DNA from: an uncultured Granulosicoccaceae bacterium
GTDB taxonomy: Bacteria > Pseudomonadota > Gammaproteobacteria > Granulosicoccales > Granulosicoccaceae
DNA length: 44,575 bases
Assembly (NCBI GenBank): GCA_937931165.1
Contig: CALHCI010000017.1
Location: 1 to 44,575, forward strand
Direction of reading: 5' to 3'
The notes beneath the pieces were generated by a model, which saw nothing but the letters and a program-made list of their open reading frames with translations, was not told where the DNA came from and did not search any database. A program made the translations under genes and the position numbers. Below, one piece after another: positions 8,400-15,859 of the stretch. Each line of letters starts with the position of its first letter. Positions within the stretch are counted from its first letter, which is position 1.

Positions 8400-8518
8400 A
8401 TCTAACAATAACCAGCAGAATCGATGGTGCACGCGGCGTCCAAATCGCAACGTTCGCAAGCTCGCATTATATGGCAATTCGGCCACCTCATACACAGTGG
8501 CTGTGTTTAGCGTTAGGC
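8400..8518 (+). other. integron attC-like recombination site
   Basis: The 119-bp segment starts with ATCTAAC (8400-8406, fits RYYYAAC) and ends with GTTAGGC (8512-8518, fits GTTRRRY), the two simple-site cores of an attC. Reading inward, the halves are imperfectly complementary: TAACCAGC against TAAACACAGC, ATGGTGC against ATGAGGTGGC, and CCAAATCGC against CCATATAATGCG on the opposite arm. Length is within the attC range known from integrons. A small gene begins 11 bp after the site, as in a gene cassette. No integron integrase is present in the window. Confidence 0.6.
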
Positions 8519-8529
8519 TCTGGAAATAA

Positions 8530-8925
8530 ATGCAATCATCCAAAACGAAATACATAACCAGGCCGATGCTTGCGCAGTTTTTTTTGTGCTTACTACCAAC
8601 TATTTTAGATGCAAGCTCCATAGGGGATGCAATTGGGTTGTACTTGTATATTTCAATGGGAACATTATTTTTTGGTGTTTTGCTTCTTTATGTGAGATTA
8701 GAACGGTGTTGGGAATCAGTATTATTCGGAGCGTTCTACTCCTTCACAGTAGCGTCTTTGGTGATGCTGGTCTTGCTTAATATCAAAGTGCTTGCTACTG
8801 GTAACGTTGCAGAGTCTGCGGTTCTACTGCTTCCCTATGCAGGTGCTTACTTAGTGCTGTTGCCTGTTGGTGCTGTTGCAGGATTGGTTTATTGTTTGGT
8901 AAGGAAGTCAATAGAACAAAGATGA
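8530..8925 (+). CDS. small membrane protein carried by an integron-like cassette
   Basis: A 131-residue protein with about four hydrophobic helices (residues ~14-33, 35-55, 62-85, 95-122) and short charged ends (K-T-K near the start, RKSIEQR at the end). I recognise no family. Its position is informative: ATG lies 11 bp after a GTTRRRY core and its stop codon 3 bp before GCCTAAC (8929-8935), an RYYYAAC core. This compact fit of one ORF between two attC half-sites is how integron cassettes are built. Composition is more A/T-rich than its neighbours, in line with acquisition. Possible roles could include membrane-associated defence or toxin functions as in other cassettes, but nothing here shows this. 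Confidence 0.65.
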   Translation: MQSSKTKYITRPMLAQFFLCLLPTILDASSIGDAIGLYLYISMGTLFFGVLLLYVRLERCWESVLFGAFYSFTVASLVMLVLLNIKVLATGNVAESAVLLLPYAGAYLVLLPVGAVAGLVYCLVRKSIEQR

Positions 8926-8928
8926 TCA

Positions 8929-8950
8929 GCCTAACAAGTGACTGTGACTA
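8929..8950 (+). other. truncated attC-like site (left core only)
   Basis: GCCTAACAAG begins 3 bp after the preceding stop codon and matches the left end of attC sites. No GTTRRRY core was found in the following 150 bp, so the right half appears deleted or was never there. The stretch up to 9101 has no gene. Confidence 0.45.
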
Positions 8951-9101
8951 AAATCCAGTCTGCGGGAGAATGAATAGACACTGATAAGGACCGGTAATGT
9001 AAACATAAGTGCATGTTGGCATCAGCTTCAGAATTCCACCTGTAAAGTAATCAGCCGGCACATTTGAAATAATATTGAGAGAATGGTGCTTTAGATTCCC
9101 C

Positions 9102-10640
9102 TCAGAGCATCGGCTCAAGCATCGGCTCTTCCTTGCCTAACGCTTCTTTACGCTTCGCGACATACGCCTGTAGTTCTTCAGCAATAGCTGCGTCCAGTGG
9201 TGGCGGCTCGAACTCCTCCAGAATTTTCGGCCATATCTCGGTTGCCCGTTGTGTGGCATCTTTGCTTCCGGCGCTGACCCAGTTTTCATGGTTTTGCCAG
9301 TCACTCAAAAATGGTTGATAGAAAGCCTCTTTGTAGCGGTTCATGGTGTGTTCACAGCCAAAGAAATGTCCGCCGGGCCCGACTTCTTCCATGGCAGATA
9401 AACCGATCTCTTCAAGGTTAATTTTCAGTGGTTGCAGAAACTGCGACATGTGCTGAAGCATCTCGCAGTCGGTGATCACTTTTTCAAACGATGCGACCAA
9501 TCCGCCTTCAAGCCAGCCTGCGGTATGGTAGATGAGATTGCCGTGTCCCATTACCGAACCCCACAGCGCCATTTGAGTTTCATAGGTTGCCTGTACGTCT
9601 ACAGCGTTTGATGCATTACATGCACTGGTGCGATGTGGCAACTTGTAGTGACGGGCAAGTTGGCCGCCTGCAAGGTTGGCGAGCGAGTTTTCCGGGGTGC
9701 CAAAGGCAGGGGAGCCCGAGCGCATATCGACATTGGAGGTAAAGCCCCCATAGATTGAAGGTGCGCCGGGCCTGGTCAGTTGCAGTAGCGCTATGCCTAA
9801 CAATGCTTCGGCATTCTGTTGCACGAATGCACCACCGAGGGTGGCGGGTGTCATTGCACCCATCAGTGTAAACGGGGTGACGGCAACCGGCTGATTTAGT
9901 GCCGCAAGCTGCATGGCTCCATAGGCCATACTGTCATCGAGCTTGCGGGGGGAGTTAACGTTGATGTTTGTCATCGCAGATGGACTGCCAGCCAGTTCGT
10001 CCATGCTAAGGCCACGGGCTATGGCGCACATGTTAGCTGCATCAAGTGATCGCCCTCCACCTATGCCAGTTGAAAAAAACGACTTATCTGAAAGCGTGAT
10101 ACTGGCTTTCAGTGTGTCGAGGTGACGGCTGTTTGCCGGTAAGTCGGTAGGGGCGGTGGCCTGGTTGCCAAAGAAGGTAATCACGTTAAAAAACTGTCCA
10201 AAACGGATCAGGTTCTCAAAGTCAGCGATGTTGCCCATGCGTCTGCCGTTAATGCAGTCATGCACGTTTGGCGGCCCTGAAACCATGCCAAAGTTAATCA
10301 CATTGCTGCCGACGTGCAGGGCGTTTTCTTCATTGCGCGGAGTGACCGTAAATGTTTCGGGTGCAGTGGCTATGGTTTCCATAACCAGGTTGCGATCCAT
10401 GCGCACCATGCCACTGTCACTGACTTCGGCACCGGCCTTGCGAAACAAGTCCAACGCCATATCCCCCAGTACTTCAATGCCCTGGTCTTCCAGTAGCGTC
10501 ATCGTCGCTTCGTGAATGGTGTTGATTTGTTCGTCGTCCAGCGGCTCGACGGGCGCGAAACGATTTTTTAAAACCTGCCGCTCCAGTTGCGGAAGCGCTA
10601 CAGGTTTGTTTTCTGTACTGCGTTTTCGACGACGCCTCAT
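9102..10640 (-). CDS. trimethylamine methyltransferase (MttB) family protein, non-pyrrolysine type
   Basis: A 512-residue member of the MttB superfamily (COG5598), whose members move a methyl group from a quaternary or tertiary amine to a cobalamin protein. Similarity is clear across the TIM barrel, for example the DDEQINTIHEATMTLLEDQG start, the central INGRRMGNIADFENLIRF and the YETQMALWGSVMGHGN segment. True TMA methyltransferases read an internal UAG as pyrrolysine. This frame is continuous with no internal TAG, so it belongs with the non-Pyl relatives; the characterised member MtgB uses glycine betaine. Its ATG overlaps the stop of the upstream PrpD-like gene by 4 bp (ATGA), indicating translational coupling. 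No corrinoid protein or activase is visible nearby. Substrate unknown; a methylated amine is the best guess. Confidence 0.85.
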   Translation of the reverse strand: MRRRRKRSTENKPVALPQLERQVLKNRFAPVEPLDDEQINTIHEATMTLLEDQGIEVLGDMALDLFRKAGAEVSDSGMVRMDRNLVMETIATAPETFTVTPRNEENALHVGSNVINFGMVSGPPNVHDCINGRRMGNIADFENLIRFGQFFNVITFFGNQATAPTDLPANSRHLDTLKASITLSDKSFFSTGIGGGRSLDAANMCAIARGLSMDELAGSPSAMTNINVNSPRKLDDSMAYGAMQLAALNQPVAVTPFTLMGAMTPATLGGAFVQQNAEALLGIALLQLTRPGAPSIYGGFTSNVDMRSGSPAFGTPENSLANLAGGQLARHYKLPHRTSACNASNAVDVQATYETQMALWGSVMGHGNLIYHTAGWLEGGLVASFEKVITDCEMLQHMSQFLQPLKINLEEIGLSAMEEVGPGGHFFGCEHTMNRYKEAFYQPFLSDWQNHENWVSAGSKDATQRATEIWPKILEEFEPPPLDAAIAEELQAYVAKRKEALGKEEPMLEPML

Positions 10641-11980
10641 AGTTCGGTTCCGGTTTGGTAGATCAGGGAGTTAAACACCGAGATATCCGGTGCGTTACCC
10701 ATGTTTTTGATGTGTGAGTGCAGTTGTGCGGTATGTGATTGACCAAGCACAGGTTCTGCAAACAGAATGAATTTATTGTCGATGTCACTTTCAGTCAACG
10801 GGATTTCCGGATCACCGTTTGCTTCGACGGGGCCGGACTCAAGTGTTCTGCCATCATGCAGTTCAATCACCACTTCACTGATACGACGTTGTGGGAAAAC
10901 AGCGTTGTAGGCATCAACCTCGTAGAGTTCCATGGCACTGCTCAGAGCATTGACGCGATCATCGGTAAGACCATTGCCGTCTATTTCGTTTACTGTTAAC
11001 TGTCTTTGTACCAGTGCTGCAGCAACCGGAAATGGCAGGCTGTACTGTGCCTGTTCGGTGGTTACGGGATTGGTGGTTGCAAGCCTTACGGATTCATGAA
11101 AACTTCCCACCTTAATCTTTTTGATATCAGATTCTGTAAAGCCGTGTTGTTCCTGCAGTTGCATGGCGGCGATCACGGCAGACTGTGCCCAGCGGCACAC
11201 CGGATAGGGTTTGAAATATTGATCTTCAATTAACCATTGGGTACCGAGTGTATTCCAGAAAGATGATTGTGATTCAGCTTCGACAGTAACGGCCGGTGCG
11301 CCGGTAAAGCCGTCTCTGGCAAGCAGTGCTGCCGACACCCCTGCCATCGCTCCCCATCCGGATCCGTCTTTGAGCATTGTCGGGTGATCGATGCAACGCA
11401 TCATCTGGCTGCGAGGACCGTGGTATTCAGCAATACCGATAGCATGGCGGGTTTGATCATGACTAAGTTTAAGAATTCTTGCACCAATGGCGGCAACGGC
11501 AACTGCAACCCAGGCACCTGACGTATGGTAGTCGGTCACACTGTTATGTAGTGAAGCACCTGCACGGCAGGCAATTTCGTAACCGATCACAAGCCCGGTA
11601 AGGAGTTCCGCTTCACTGATCGTGTTTTCACTGGTCGTTTCATGCAGCGCCAGTAACCCTGCCAGTACCCCACAACCTGCATGGCCCTTTACCGGTTTAT
11701 ATCCATCGTGGGCGTCAATGGAATCGATTGTCATACCGTTGGCAAGTGCGGCACCCGAAGCACTGCACGGTCTGCCATCAAACAACAACCGCGCCCCTTG
11801 GCTGTGGCTTGCAAACTGATCCGTTGCATGGCGGCGGATAAGCCGTGAAAGTCTGGTTTGTGTGCCACTGGCTGCCACGCCCAACAGATCAAGCAGACAG
11901 CGCCGCGCCATCTGTTGTGTTGCGGGCGAAATATCCGTCCACTGTGTTTGATGTACAAAATCCTGAAGCGGGCTTGCCAT
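10637..11980 (-). CDS. MmgE/PrpD family protein
   Basis: A 447-residue protein of the MmgE/PrpD fold (2-methylcitrate dehydratase, iminodisuccinate epimerase and cis-aconitate decarboxylase relatives). Typical segments are the LLDLLGVAASG N-terminal helix, NGMTIDSIDAHDGYKPVKGHAGCGV (catalytic-region His/Lys), and CIDHPTMLKDGSGWGAMAGVSAALLA. The ATG at 11980 is chosen because the homologous region starts at MASPLQDFV; the longer frame upstream runs into the divergent regulator. Its stop overlaps the MttB-family start by 4 bp, so both are made from one message and probably act in one pathway. It is not near prpB or prpC genes, so a role in the methylcitrate cycle is unlikely. It may dehydrate or isomerise an acid made from the methylated substrate; that is inference. 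Confidence 0.85.
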   Translation of the reverse strand: MASPLQDFVHQTQWTDISPATQQMARRCLLDLLGVAASGTQTRLSRLIRRHATDQFASHSQGARLLFDGRPCSASGAALANGMTIDSIDAHDGYKPVKGHAGCGVLAGLLALHETTSENTISEAELLTGLVIGYEIACRAGASLHNSVTDYHTSGAWVAVAVAAIGARILKLSHDQTRHAIGIAEYHGPRSQMMRCIDHPTMLKDGSGWGAMAGVSAALLARDGFTGAPAVTVEAESQSSFWNTLGTQWLIEDQYFKPYPVCRWAQSAVIAAMQLQEQHGFTESDIKKIKVGSFHESVRLATTNPVTTEQAQYSLPFPVAAALVQRQLTVNEIDGNGLTDDRVNALSSAMELYEVDAYNAVFPQRRISEVVIELHDGRTLESGPVEANGDPEIPLTESDIDNKFILFAEPVLGQSHTAQLHSHIKNMGNAPDISVFNSLIYQTGTEL

Positions 11981-12074
11981 TGAAATTACTGAATTGTGTC
12001 GGTAGCAGCCACAGTGACGTATCTGGACCGGTTCATCTATCAAAAAAGGGACAATATCTGTTAAATTTGTACCG

Positions 12075-13028
12075 ATGATCCCGCGACATCTGACATTCTG
12101 CCTGTTACCCCGTTTACCATTGTTCGGGTTGGTGTCGGCCTTAGAGGTATTGCGCCATGCCAATCGTATGGCCGCCAGTGAGGTTTACAGCTGGTCGTTT
12201 CTAACCGAATCCGGCGACGGTGTGCAGGGTAGCAACGGCATGTGGCTTCAGCCAAGTTCATCGGTAAAAAAAGCGGGTGATGCTCAAATGGTGTTTGTAG
12301 TGGCCGGTTTCGAGCCCTGGGCGTTTGAGCTGCCGAAGCTTGGCACGTGGATGAAGCGCCAGGCAGGTCAGGGTGCGACACTTGGCGGAATCTCCAATGG
12401 CGGGTTTCTGCTGGCATCCCTCGGGTTGCTCGATGATTTCGCCGCGACGGTGCACTGGGAAGACTTCAGTACGTTTTACGAGAGTTATCCGCAGGTCAAA
12501 AGTCGTTACCAGAGATTTGTGATCGATGGTCACCGCATGACATGTTCAGGTGGCGCGTCGACGCTGGCGTTATTTATTGAGATAGTCAGGGCGGATCTCG
12601 GAGAAGACATCACCCGCAAAGTGTCGAGACAAATGTTGCTTGGGGAATACCCGGTTCCAACTGGTGATGGTGAGGCAGCGATGGAATCTTTGGCCTTTGG
12701 TGATGGTCAGCATTATTCGCCACAGGTGCAGCGTGTGCTTAACCTGCTTGAAGCCGGTATCGAAGGTCCGATGACAGTCGCAGCACTGGCCGATACGGTT
12801 GGGATCAGTCGTCGTGAGCTGTTGCGGTTGCTTAGGCGTGAGACCGGCCAGACGCCGAGTGAAATCATCAATGCCAGAAGACTGGAACGGGCGCAGTCAT
12901 TGGTCAGGCATTCGCGTCTGCCGCTTGCCGCGGTTGCCGACGCGGTAGGCTTTAGTTCGCAGTCGCACCTGACCATGCGTTACCGGCAGCGTTTTGGTGT
13001 GACGCCTGCACAACACCGCCGTGCCTGA
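12075..13028 (+). CDS. GlxA-type transcriptional regulator (DJ-1/PfpI domain + AraC HTH)
   Basis: A 317-residue regulator. Residues ~5-175 form a class I glutamine-amidotransferase-like (DJ-1/PfpI) sensor domain. Residues ~215-317 form an AraC-type DNA-binding domain with two helix-turn-helix units (TVAALADTVGISRRELLRLL and PLAAVADAVGFSSQSHLTMRY) and the family ending GVTPAQHRR. The nucleophile-elbow Cys of DJ-1 hydrolases is not conserved (GISNGGFLLA carries Asn), as is usual in regulators. The N-terminus resembles GbdR/CdhR activators of glycine betaine and carnitine catabolism. It is divergent from the PrpD-MttB operon across a 94-bp gap and probably activates it in response to a quaternary amine or a breakdown product. 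Confidence 0.88.
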   Translation: MIPRHLTFCLLPRLPLFGLVSALEVLRHANRMAASEVYSWSFLTESGDGVQGSNGMWLQPSSSVKKAGDAQMVFVVAGFEPWAFELPKLGTWMKRQAGQGATLGGISNGGFLLASLGLLDDFAATVHWEDFSTFYESYPQVKSRYQRFVIDGHRMTCSGGASTLALFIEIVRADLGEDITRKVSRQMLLGEYPVPTGDGEAAMESLAFGDGQHYSPQVQRVLNLLEAGIEGPMTVAALADTVGISRRELLRLLRRETGQTPSEIINARRLERAQSLVRHSRLPLAAVADAVGFSSQSHLTMRYRQRFGVTPAQHRRA

Positions 13029-13045
13029 AACCTTCGTTACCCGCA

Positions 13046-13081
13046 ATTGTCCGAATCGTAGCGCTTTCTGTTTCGGACAAT
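13046..13081. repeat. 10-bp perfect inverted repeat ATTGTCCGAA / TTCGGACAAT
   Basis: Arms at 13046-13055 and 13072-13081 with a 16-nt spacer, between the end of the GlxA-type gene and the TTG start of the broken secreted-protein gene. The second arm ends 4 bp before that TTG. There is no clear U-run, so it may be a terminator-like hairpin of the regulator gene or an operator for the next gene. Confidence 0.5.
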
Positions 13082-13085
13082 AGGT

Positions 13086-13510
13086 TTGAAAAAAATCGGT
13101 AGCGTATTAGTACTGCTCCTGGCTATCTCTGGCTGCTATCTCTGGCTGCTATCTCTGGCTGCTATCGCTGGCGCATCTCTCGCTGAAGAAAAAAACGTTG
13201 CGTGCTGCAGAGATAAAAAACCTGCTGCAAGGTAACACCGCTGTCGGGCGCTGGATAGATCACAACTACCGACAGTTCTTTAATGCAGACGGCAGTACGA
13301 TTTACGCACAGGAAAATGCACGCTCGTCTGTTGGTCGCTGGCGAGTAAACAGTACGAACAATCAGTATGAAACCTGGTGCGAGCGAGCGCGCGGGCTGGG
13401 GCAATGGCTACAGCATACTTTTGAAGAACGGCGCTTATTATTGGGTAAGCAGTGGCGGCACTGAGCCTCAGGCTTTTGAAATGGCGCCGGGGCAAAGTCT
13501 AACCCGTTAG
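13086..13510 (+). pseudogene. secreted protein gene broken by two +1 frameshifts, with a 13-bp repeat in its signal peptide
   Basis: Three reading frames must be joined to read one protein. From TTG 13086 a signal peptide is encoded (start MKKIGSVLVLLLA, end AIAGASLAEEK). At the A7 run 13189-13195 one base too many moves the frame; the continuation is T-L-R-A-A-E-I-K-N-L-L-Q-G-N-T-A-V-G-R-W. At the GCGAGCGCGCG tract near 13384-13393 a second +1 shift is needed; then GWGNGYSILLKNGAYYWVSS and GGTEPQAF follow, to TAG 13508-13510. The parts resemble a family of small periplasmic proteins of unknown function (L-L-x-G-N-T-x-x-G-x-W, then Y-x-W-x-x-x-G-G). Inside the signal peptide CTATCTCTGGCTG is repeated three times (13123-13161), adding 13 residues in frame. 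Inactivation, slippage-controlled expression or sequencing error are all possible. Confidence 0.7.
13123..13161 (+). repeat. 13-bp tandem repeat, three copies
   Basis: CTATCTCTGGCTG occurs exactly three times in a row, followed by the partial copy CTATCGCTGG. Thirteen is not a multiple of three, so gain or loss of one unit shifts the reading frame while three units keep it. It lies within the hydrophobic core of the predicted signal peptide. Confidence 0.85.
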
Positions 13511-13592
13511 CGGCGGGTTTAATAAACACATCAGTAGCTGCGCACTTATTGCAGTACAATGGCTGATTAACCTCCAATCAGGCCCGGCCCCG

Positions 13593-14975
13593 ATGAGCCA
13601 AACCAACTTTCAGGCACTGGCGCTTTCGCAAGGCCTTATCGACAACCTGGCGTCGCTCGGTTACACGAGCATGACTCCGATACAGGCGCAAAGCCTGCCC
13701 GCCATACTGGCAGGTAAAGATGTTATCGCGCAGGGAAAAACCGGTTCCGGTAAAACTGCAGCCTTCGGTCTGGGGTTGTTGTCAGTGATCGATCCTGCAA
13801 AATTTACGGTGCAGTCACTGGTGCTGTGCCCGACACGTGAACTTGCCGATCAGGTTGCCACTGAATTGCGTCGTCTCGCCCGGAGCATTCCCAATATAAA
13901 AGTGCTGACACTGTGTGGTGGCAAGCCGGTTGGTCCGCAAATTACTTCATTAAAAAAAGGCGTACACATAGTGGTCGGTACACCTGGTCGCATTGAAGAT
14001 CATCTGAAACGCGAGTCACTTGAGCTCAATAGTGTCAGCACACTGGTGTTGGATGAAGCAGACAGAATGCTGCAGATGGGCTTTCAGGAATCTATAGATG
14101 CAATTGTTGAATGCGTACCGCAACAGCGCCAAACCCTGTTACTAAGTGCTACGTACCCGCCGCAGATTGAAGCGATTGCTGCACGGGTTATGCGTGACCC
14201 TGAAATGGTCGTGGTCGAAGCGGATGCAGATGATCCGAGTATTGAGCATAGTTTTTTTGAGGTGGTGAGCGTGCAGGATCGTCTGCATGCGTTGTGTCTT
14301 TTACTAATGCAGCATCAACCTGAATCCGCACTGGTTTTTTGTACCACAAAGCAGGACGTTCAGGATGTGACAACCCGGCTGCATAAAAAAGGTTTCAGTG
14401 TGCTGGCACTGCATGGAGACCTCGATCAGCGTGAGCGTGATCAAAACCTGCTTCGCTTTGCCAATCGCAGTGTGAAAATATTAGTAGCTACCGATGTGGC
14501 TGCCAGAGGTCTCGATATCGACGGCTTGGATGTTGTTGTTAACTTTAATCTTGCCCGTGATGCTGAAGTACACGTGCACCGGGTAGGGCGTACTGGTCGG
14601 GCCGGTGAAAGCGGGTTGGCGTGGTCGTTTTACAGTGATGCAGATAAGCGCCGGATTGTGTTGCTTGAAGAAACGCTGGGGCTTCAAATCAAACCGCAAT
14701 CACTACCACGTAACAGCGTGCTTGATCATCAACCGGCACGTGCTGCGATGGTAACCCTGCTGCTTGAAGCAGGTAAAAAACAAAAAGTTCGCGCCGGCGA
14801 TATTCTCGGTGCACTGACTGGTGAGGGTGGTGTCAGTGGTGACAGTGTGGGTAAGATCAATATTTTTGAAAACCGCTCTTTTGTTGCAGTGCAGCGCCAG
14901 GCGGTGAACGCCTCGCTTGAAAAGCTTAAGAATGGCAAGCTTAAAGGTCGTAAAGTGCGGGTCAGAAGCCTCTAA
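13593..14975 (+). CDS. dbpA: ATP-dependent RNA helicase DbpA
   Basis: A 460-residue DEAD-box helicase. Q-motif near residues 24-31 (YTSMTPIQ), Walker A GKTGSGKT at 48-55, PTREL at 80-84, DEAD at 154-157, SAT at 185-187, and the second RecA domain with ARGLDIDGLDVVVNF and HRVGRTGRAG. The C-terminal ~75 residues (KQKVRAGDILGALTGEGG, ending KLKGRKVRVR) form the DbpA RNA-binding domain that recognises hairpin 92 of 23S rRNA. The match supports DbpA over RhlE or SrmB. DbpA assists late assembly of the large ribosomal subunit in the cytoplasm. The gene is flanked by a broken secreted-protein gene upstream and an ACT-domain gene 22 bp downstream. Confidence 0.95.
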   Translation: MSQTNFQALALSQGLIDNLASLGYTSMTPIQAQSLPAILAGKDVIAQGKTGSGKTAAFGLGLLSVIDPAKFTVQSLVLCPTRELADQVATELRRLARSIPNIKVLTLCGGKPVGPQITSLKKGVHIVVGTPGRIEDHLKRESLELNSVSTLVLDEADRMLQMGFQESIDAIVECVPQQRQTLLLSATYPPQIEAIAARVMRDPEMVVVEADADDPSIEHSFFEVVSVQDRLHALCLLLMQHQPESALVFCTTKQDVQDVTTRLHKKGFSVLALHGDLDQRERDQNLLRFANRSVKILVATDVAARGLDIDGLDVVVNFNLARDAEVHVHRVGRTGRAGESGLAWSFYSDADKRRIVLLEETLGLQIKPQSLPRNSVLDHQPARAAMVTLLLEAGKKQKVRAGDILGALTGEGGVSGDSVGKINIFENRSFVAVQRQAVNASLEKLKNGKLKGRKVRVRSL

Positions 14976-14997
14976 TTTACTAACTGCGGAAAATACA

Positions 14998-15402
14998 ATG
15001 GCTGGTGAAACCGACTTAAATAAAATGCTTGCAACGCTGTCACCTGAATTAATGGAGGGCGAGTTTGTGTTTGTGACTTTCGAGTCTGCCGGTTACGGTG
15101 ATAAGCCAGAGTTGGCGCCGTTGGTGACGGTAGTAGAGCCAGAGGGACTGACCATGGTTGTTTTAAAGCAAACAGCGGATTCACATGGCATTGCGTATGA
15201 ATCTGTATTTAAGGGTATTACGCTCAAAGTGCATTCAAGCCTTGAAGCAGTGGGGTTAACCGCTGCATTTGCAACCAGACTCACTCAGCATGGGATCAGT
15301 GCTAATGTTGTTGCAGGCTTTTATCATGATCATTTGTTTGTACAGACAAATGATGCAGAACGTGCGGTTGCGGCATTAAAAGAGTTGTCAGCAGGGCAGT
15401 AA
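14998..15402 (+). CDS. ACT-domain protein, uncharacterised
   Basis: A 134-residue cytoplasmic protein. The pattern resembles the small tandem-ACT family (COG3602-like): an N-terminal unit with LMEGEFVFVTFESAGYGDKP and a C-terminal ACT fold with VGLTAAFATRLTQHGISANVVAGFYHDHLFV. ACT domains usually bind amino acids as allosteric ligands, but this protein has no catalytic partner domain. It starts 22 bp after dbpA and is probably co-transcribed with it. The ATG at 14998 is preceded by GCGGAAAATAC, a weak ribosome-binding site. Role unknown. Confidence 0.75.
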   Translation: MAGETDLNKMLATLSPELMEGEFVFVTFESAGYGDKPELAPLVTVVEPEGLTMVVLKQTADSHGIAYESVFKGITLKVHSSLEAVGLTAAFATRLTQHGISANVVAGFYHDHLFVQTNDAERAVAALKELSAGQ

Positions 15403-15461
15403 AGCGTGTTGCTCACCGTAGGGCAGTATTAGCGCATAGCGGATGCTCCGCACACAACATT

Positions 15462-15495
15462 GGTGGATGCGCCTGTCGCTTATACCACCCGACGC
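15462..15495 (+). repeat. REP-like repeat, copy C
   Basis: GGTGGATGCGCCT followed by a CTTAT-rich tail; 28 of 34 bases match 2615-2648. A short GCGGATGCTCCGC hairpin (15439-15451) precedes it. It lies between the convergent ACT-domain gene and the small membrane-protein gene. Confidence 0.6.
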
Positions 15496-15497
15496 TA

Positions 15498-15842
15498 TCA
15501 ACTACTATGGCGGCTTCGGGCTCTACTCGGTCGCTTCCAAAGTAATATAAACAATACAACAGAAAGCAGCACATTCAGCACTACGATTGTCATTGATGCC
15601 CACACTGGCGCGATGGCGCTGTTCGCATAGAAGTAAACACCACTGACCAGTGCCAGTATAAACGCAAAGTAGGCCATCCATCGCATGTTGGCTTTAAAGC
15701 CCACTGTCAGTACTAACCAGATAACTGCACCAACGACCAGCGGTGTGGCAAAGTCGGTCAATGCCGCCACACCAAAGGTTGCAATAGTGTTGAGCAGTCC
15801 GAGAATTGCCGCAGCATTAAATAACTTTTTTGTTCTAAACAT
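15498..15842 (-). CDS. small four-helix membrane protein
   Basis: A 114-residue protein with four hydrophobic helices (about residues 8-28, 32-50, 54-72, 78-102) and a basic C-terminal tail (WKRPSRARSRHSS). No family recognised with confidence. It is the last gene of a same-strand run that includes the cytochrome c gene 17 bp upstream, so it may be co-expressed with the IorAB-like oxidoreductase and have an accessory or unrelated membrane role. Confidence 0.6.
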   Translation of the reverse strand: MFRTKKLFNAAAILGLLNTIATFGVAALTDFATPLVVGAVIWLVLTVGFKANMRWMAYFAFILALVSGVYFYANSAIAPVWASMTIVVLNVLLSVVLFILLWKRPSRARSRHSS

Positions 15843-15859
15843 GGTTTATTTCACACCGT

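Noticed and set aside
8929-9080. A second complete attC site after the small membrane-protein gene
   Set aside because: Only the left RYYYAAC core is present; no GTTRRRY core was found downstream, so it was called truncated.
9102-10640. Possible pyrrolysine-containing TMA methyltransferase
   Set aside because: The frame has no internal TAG codon, so pyrrolysine is not needed; the protein belongs with the non-Pyl relatives.
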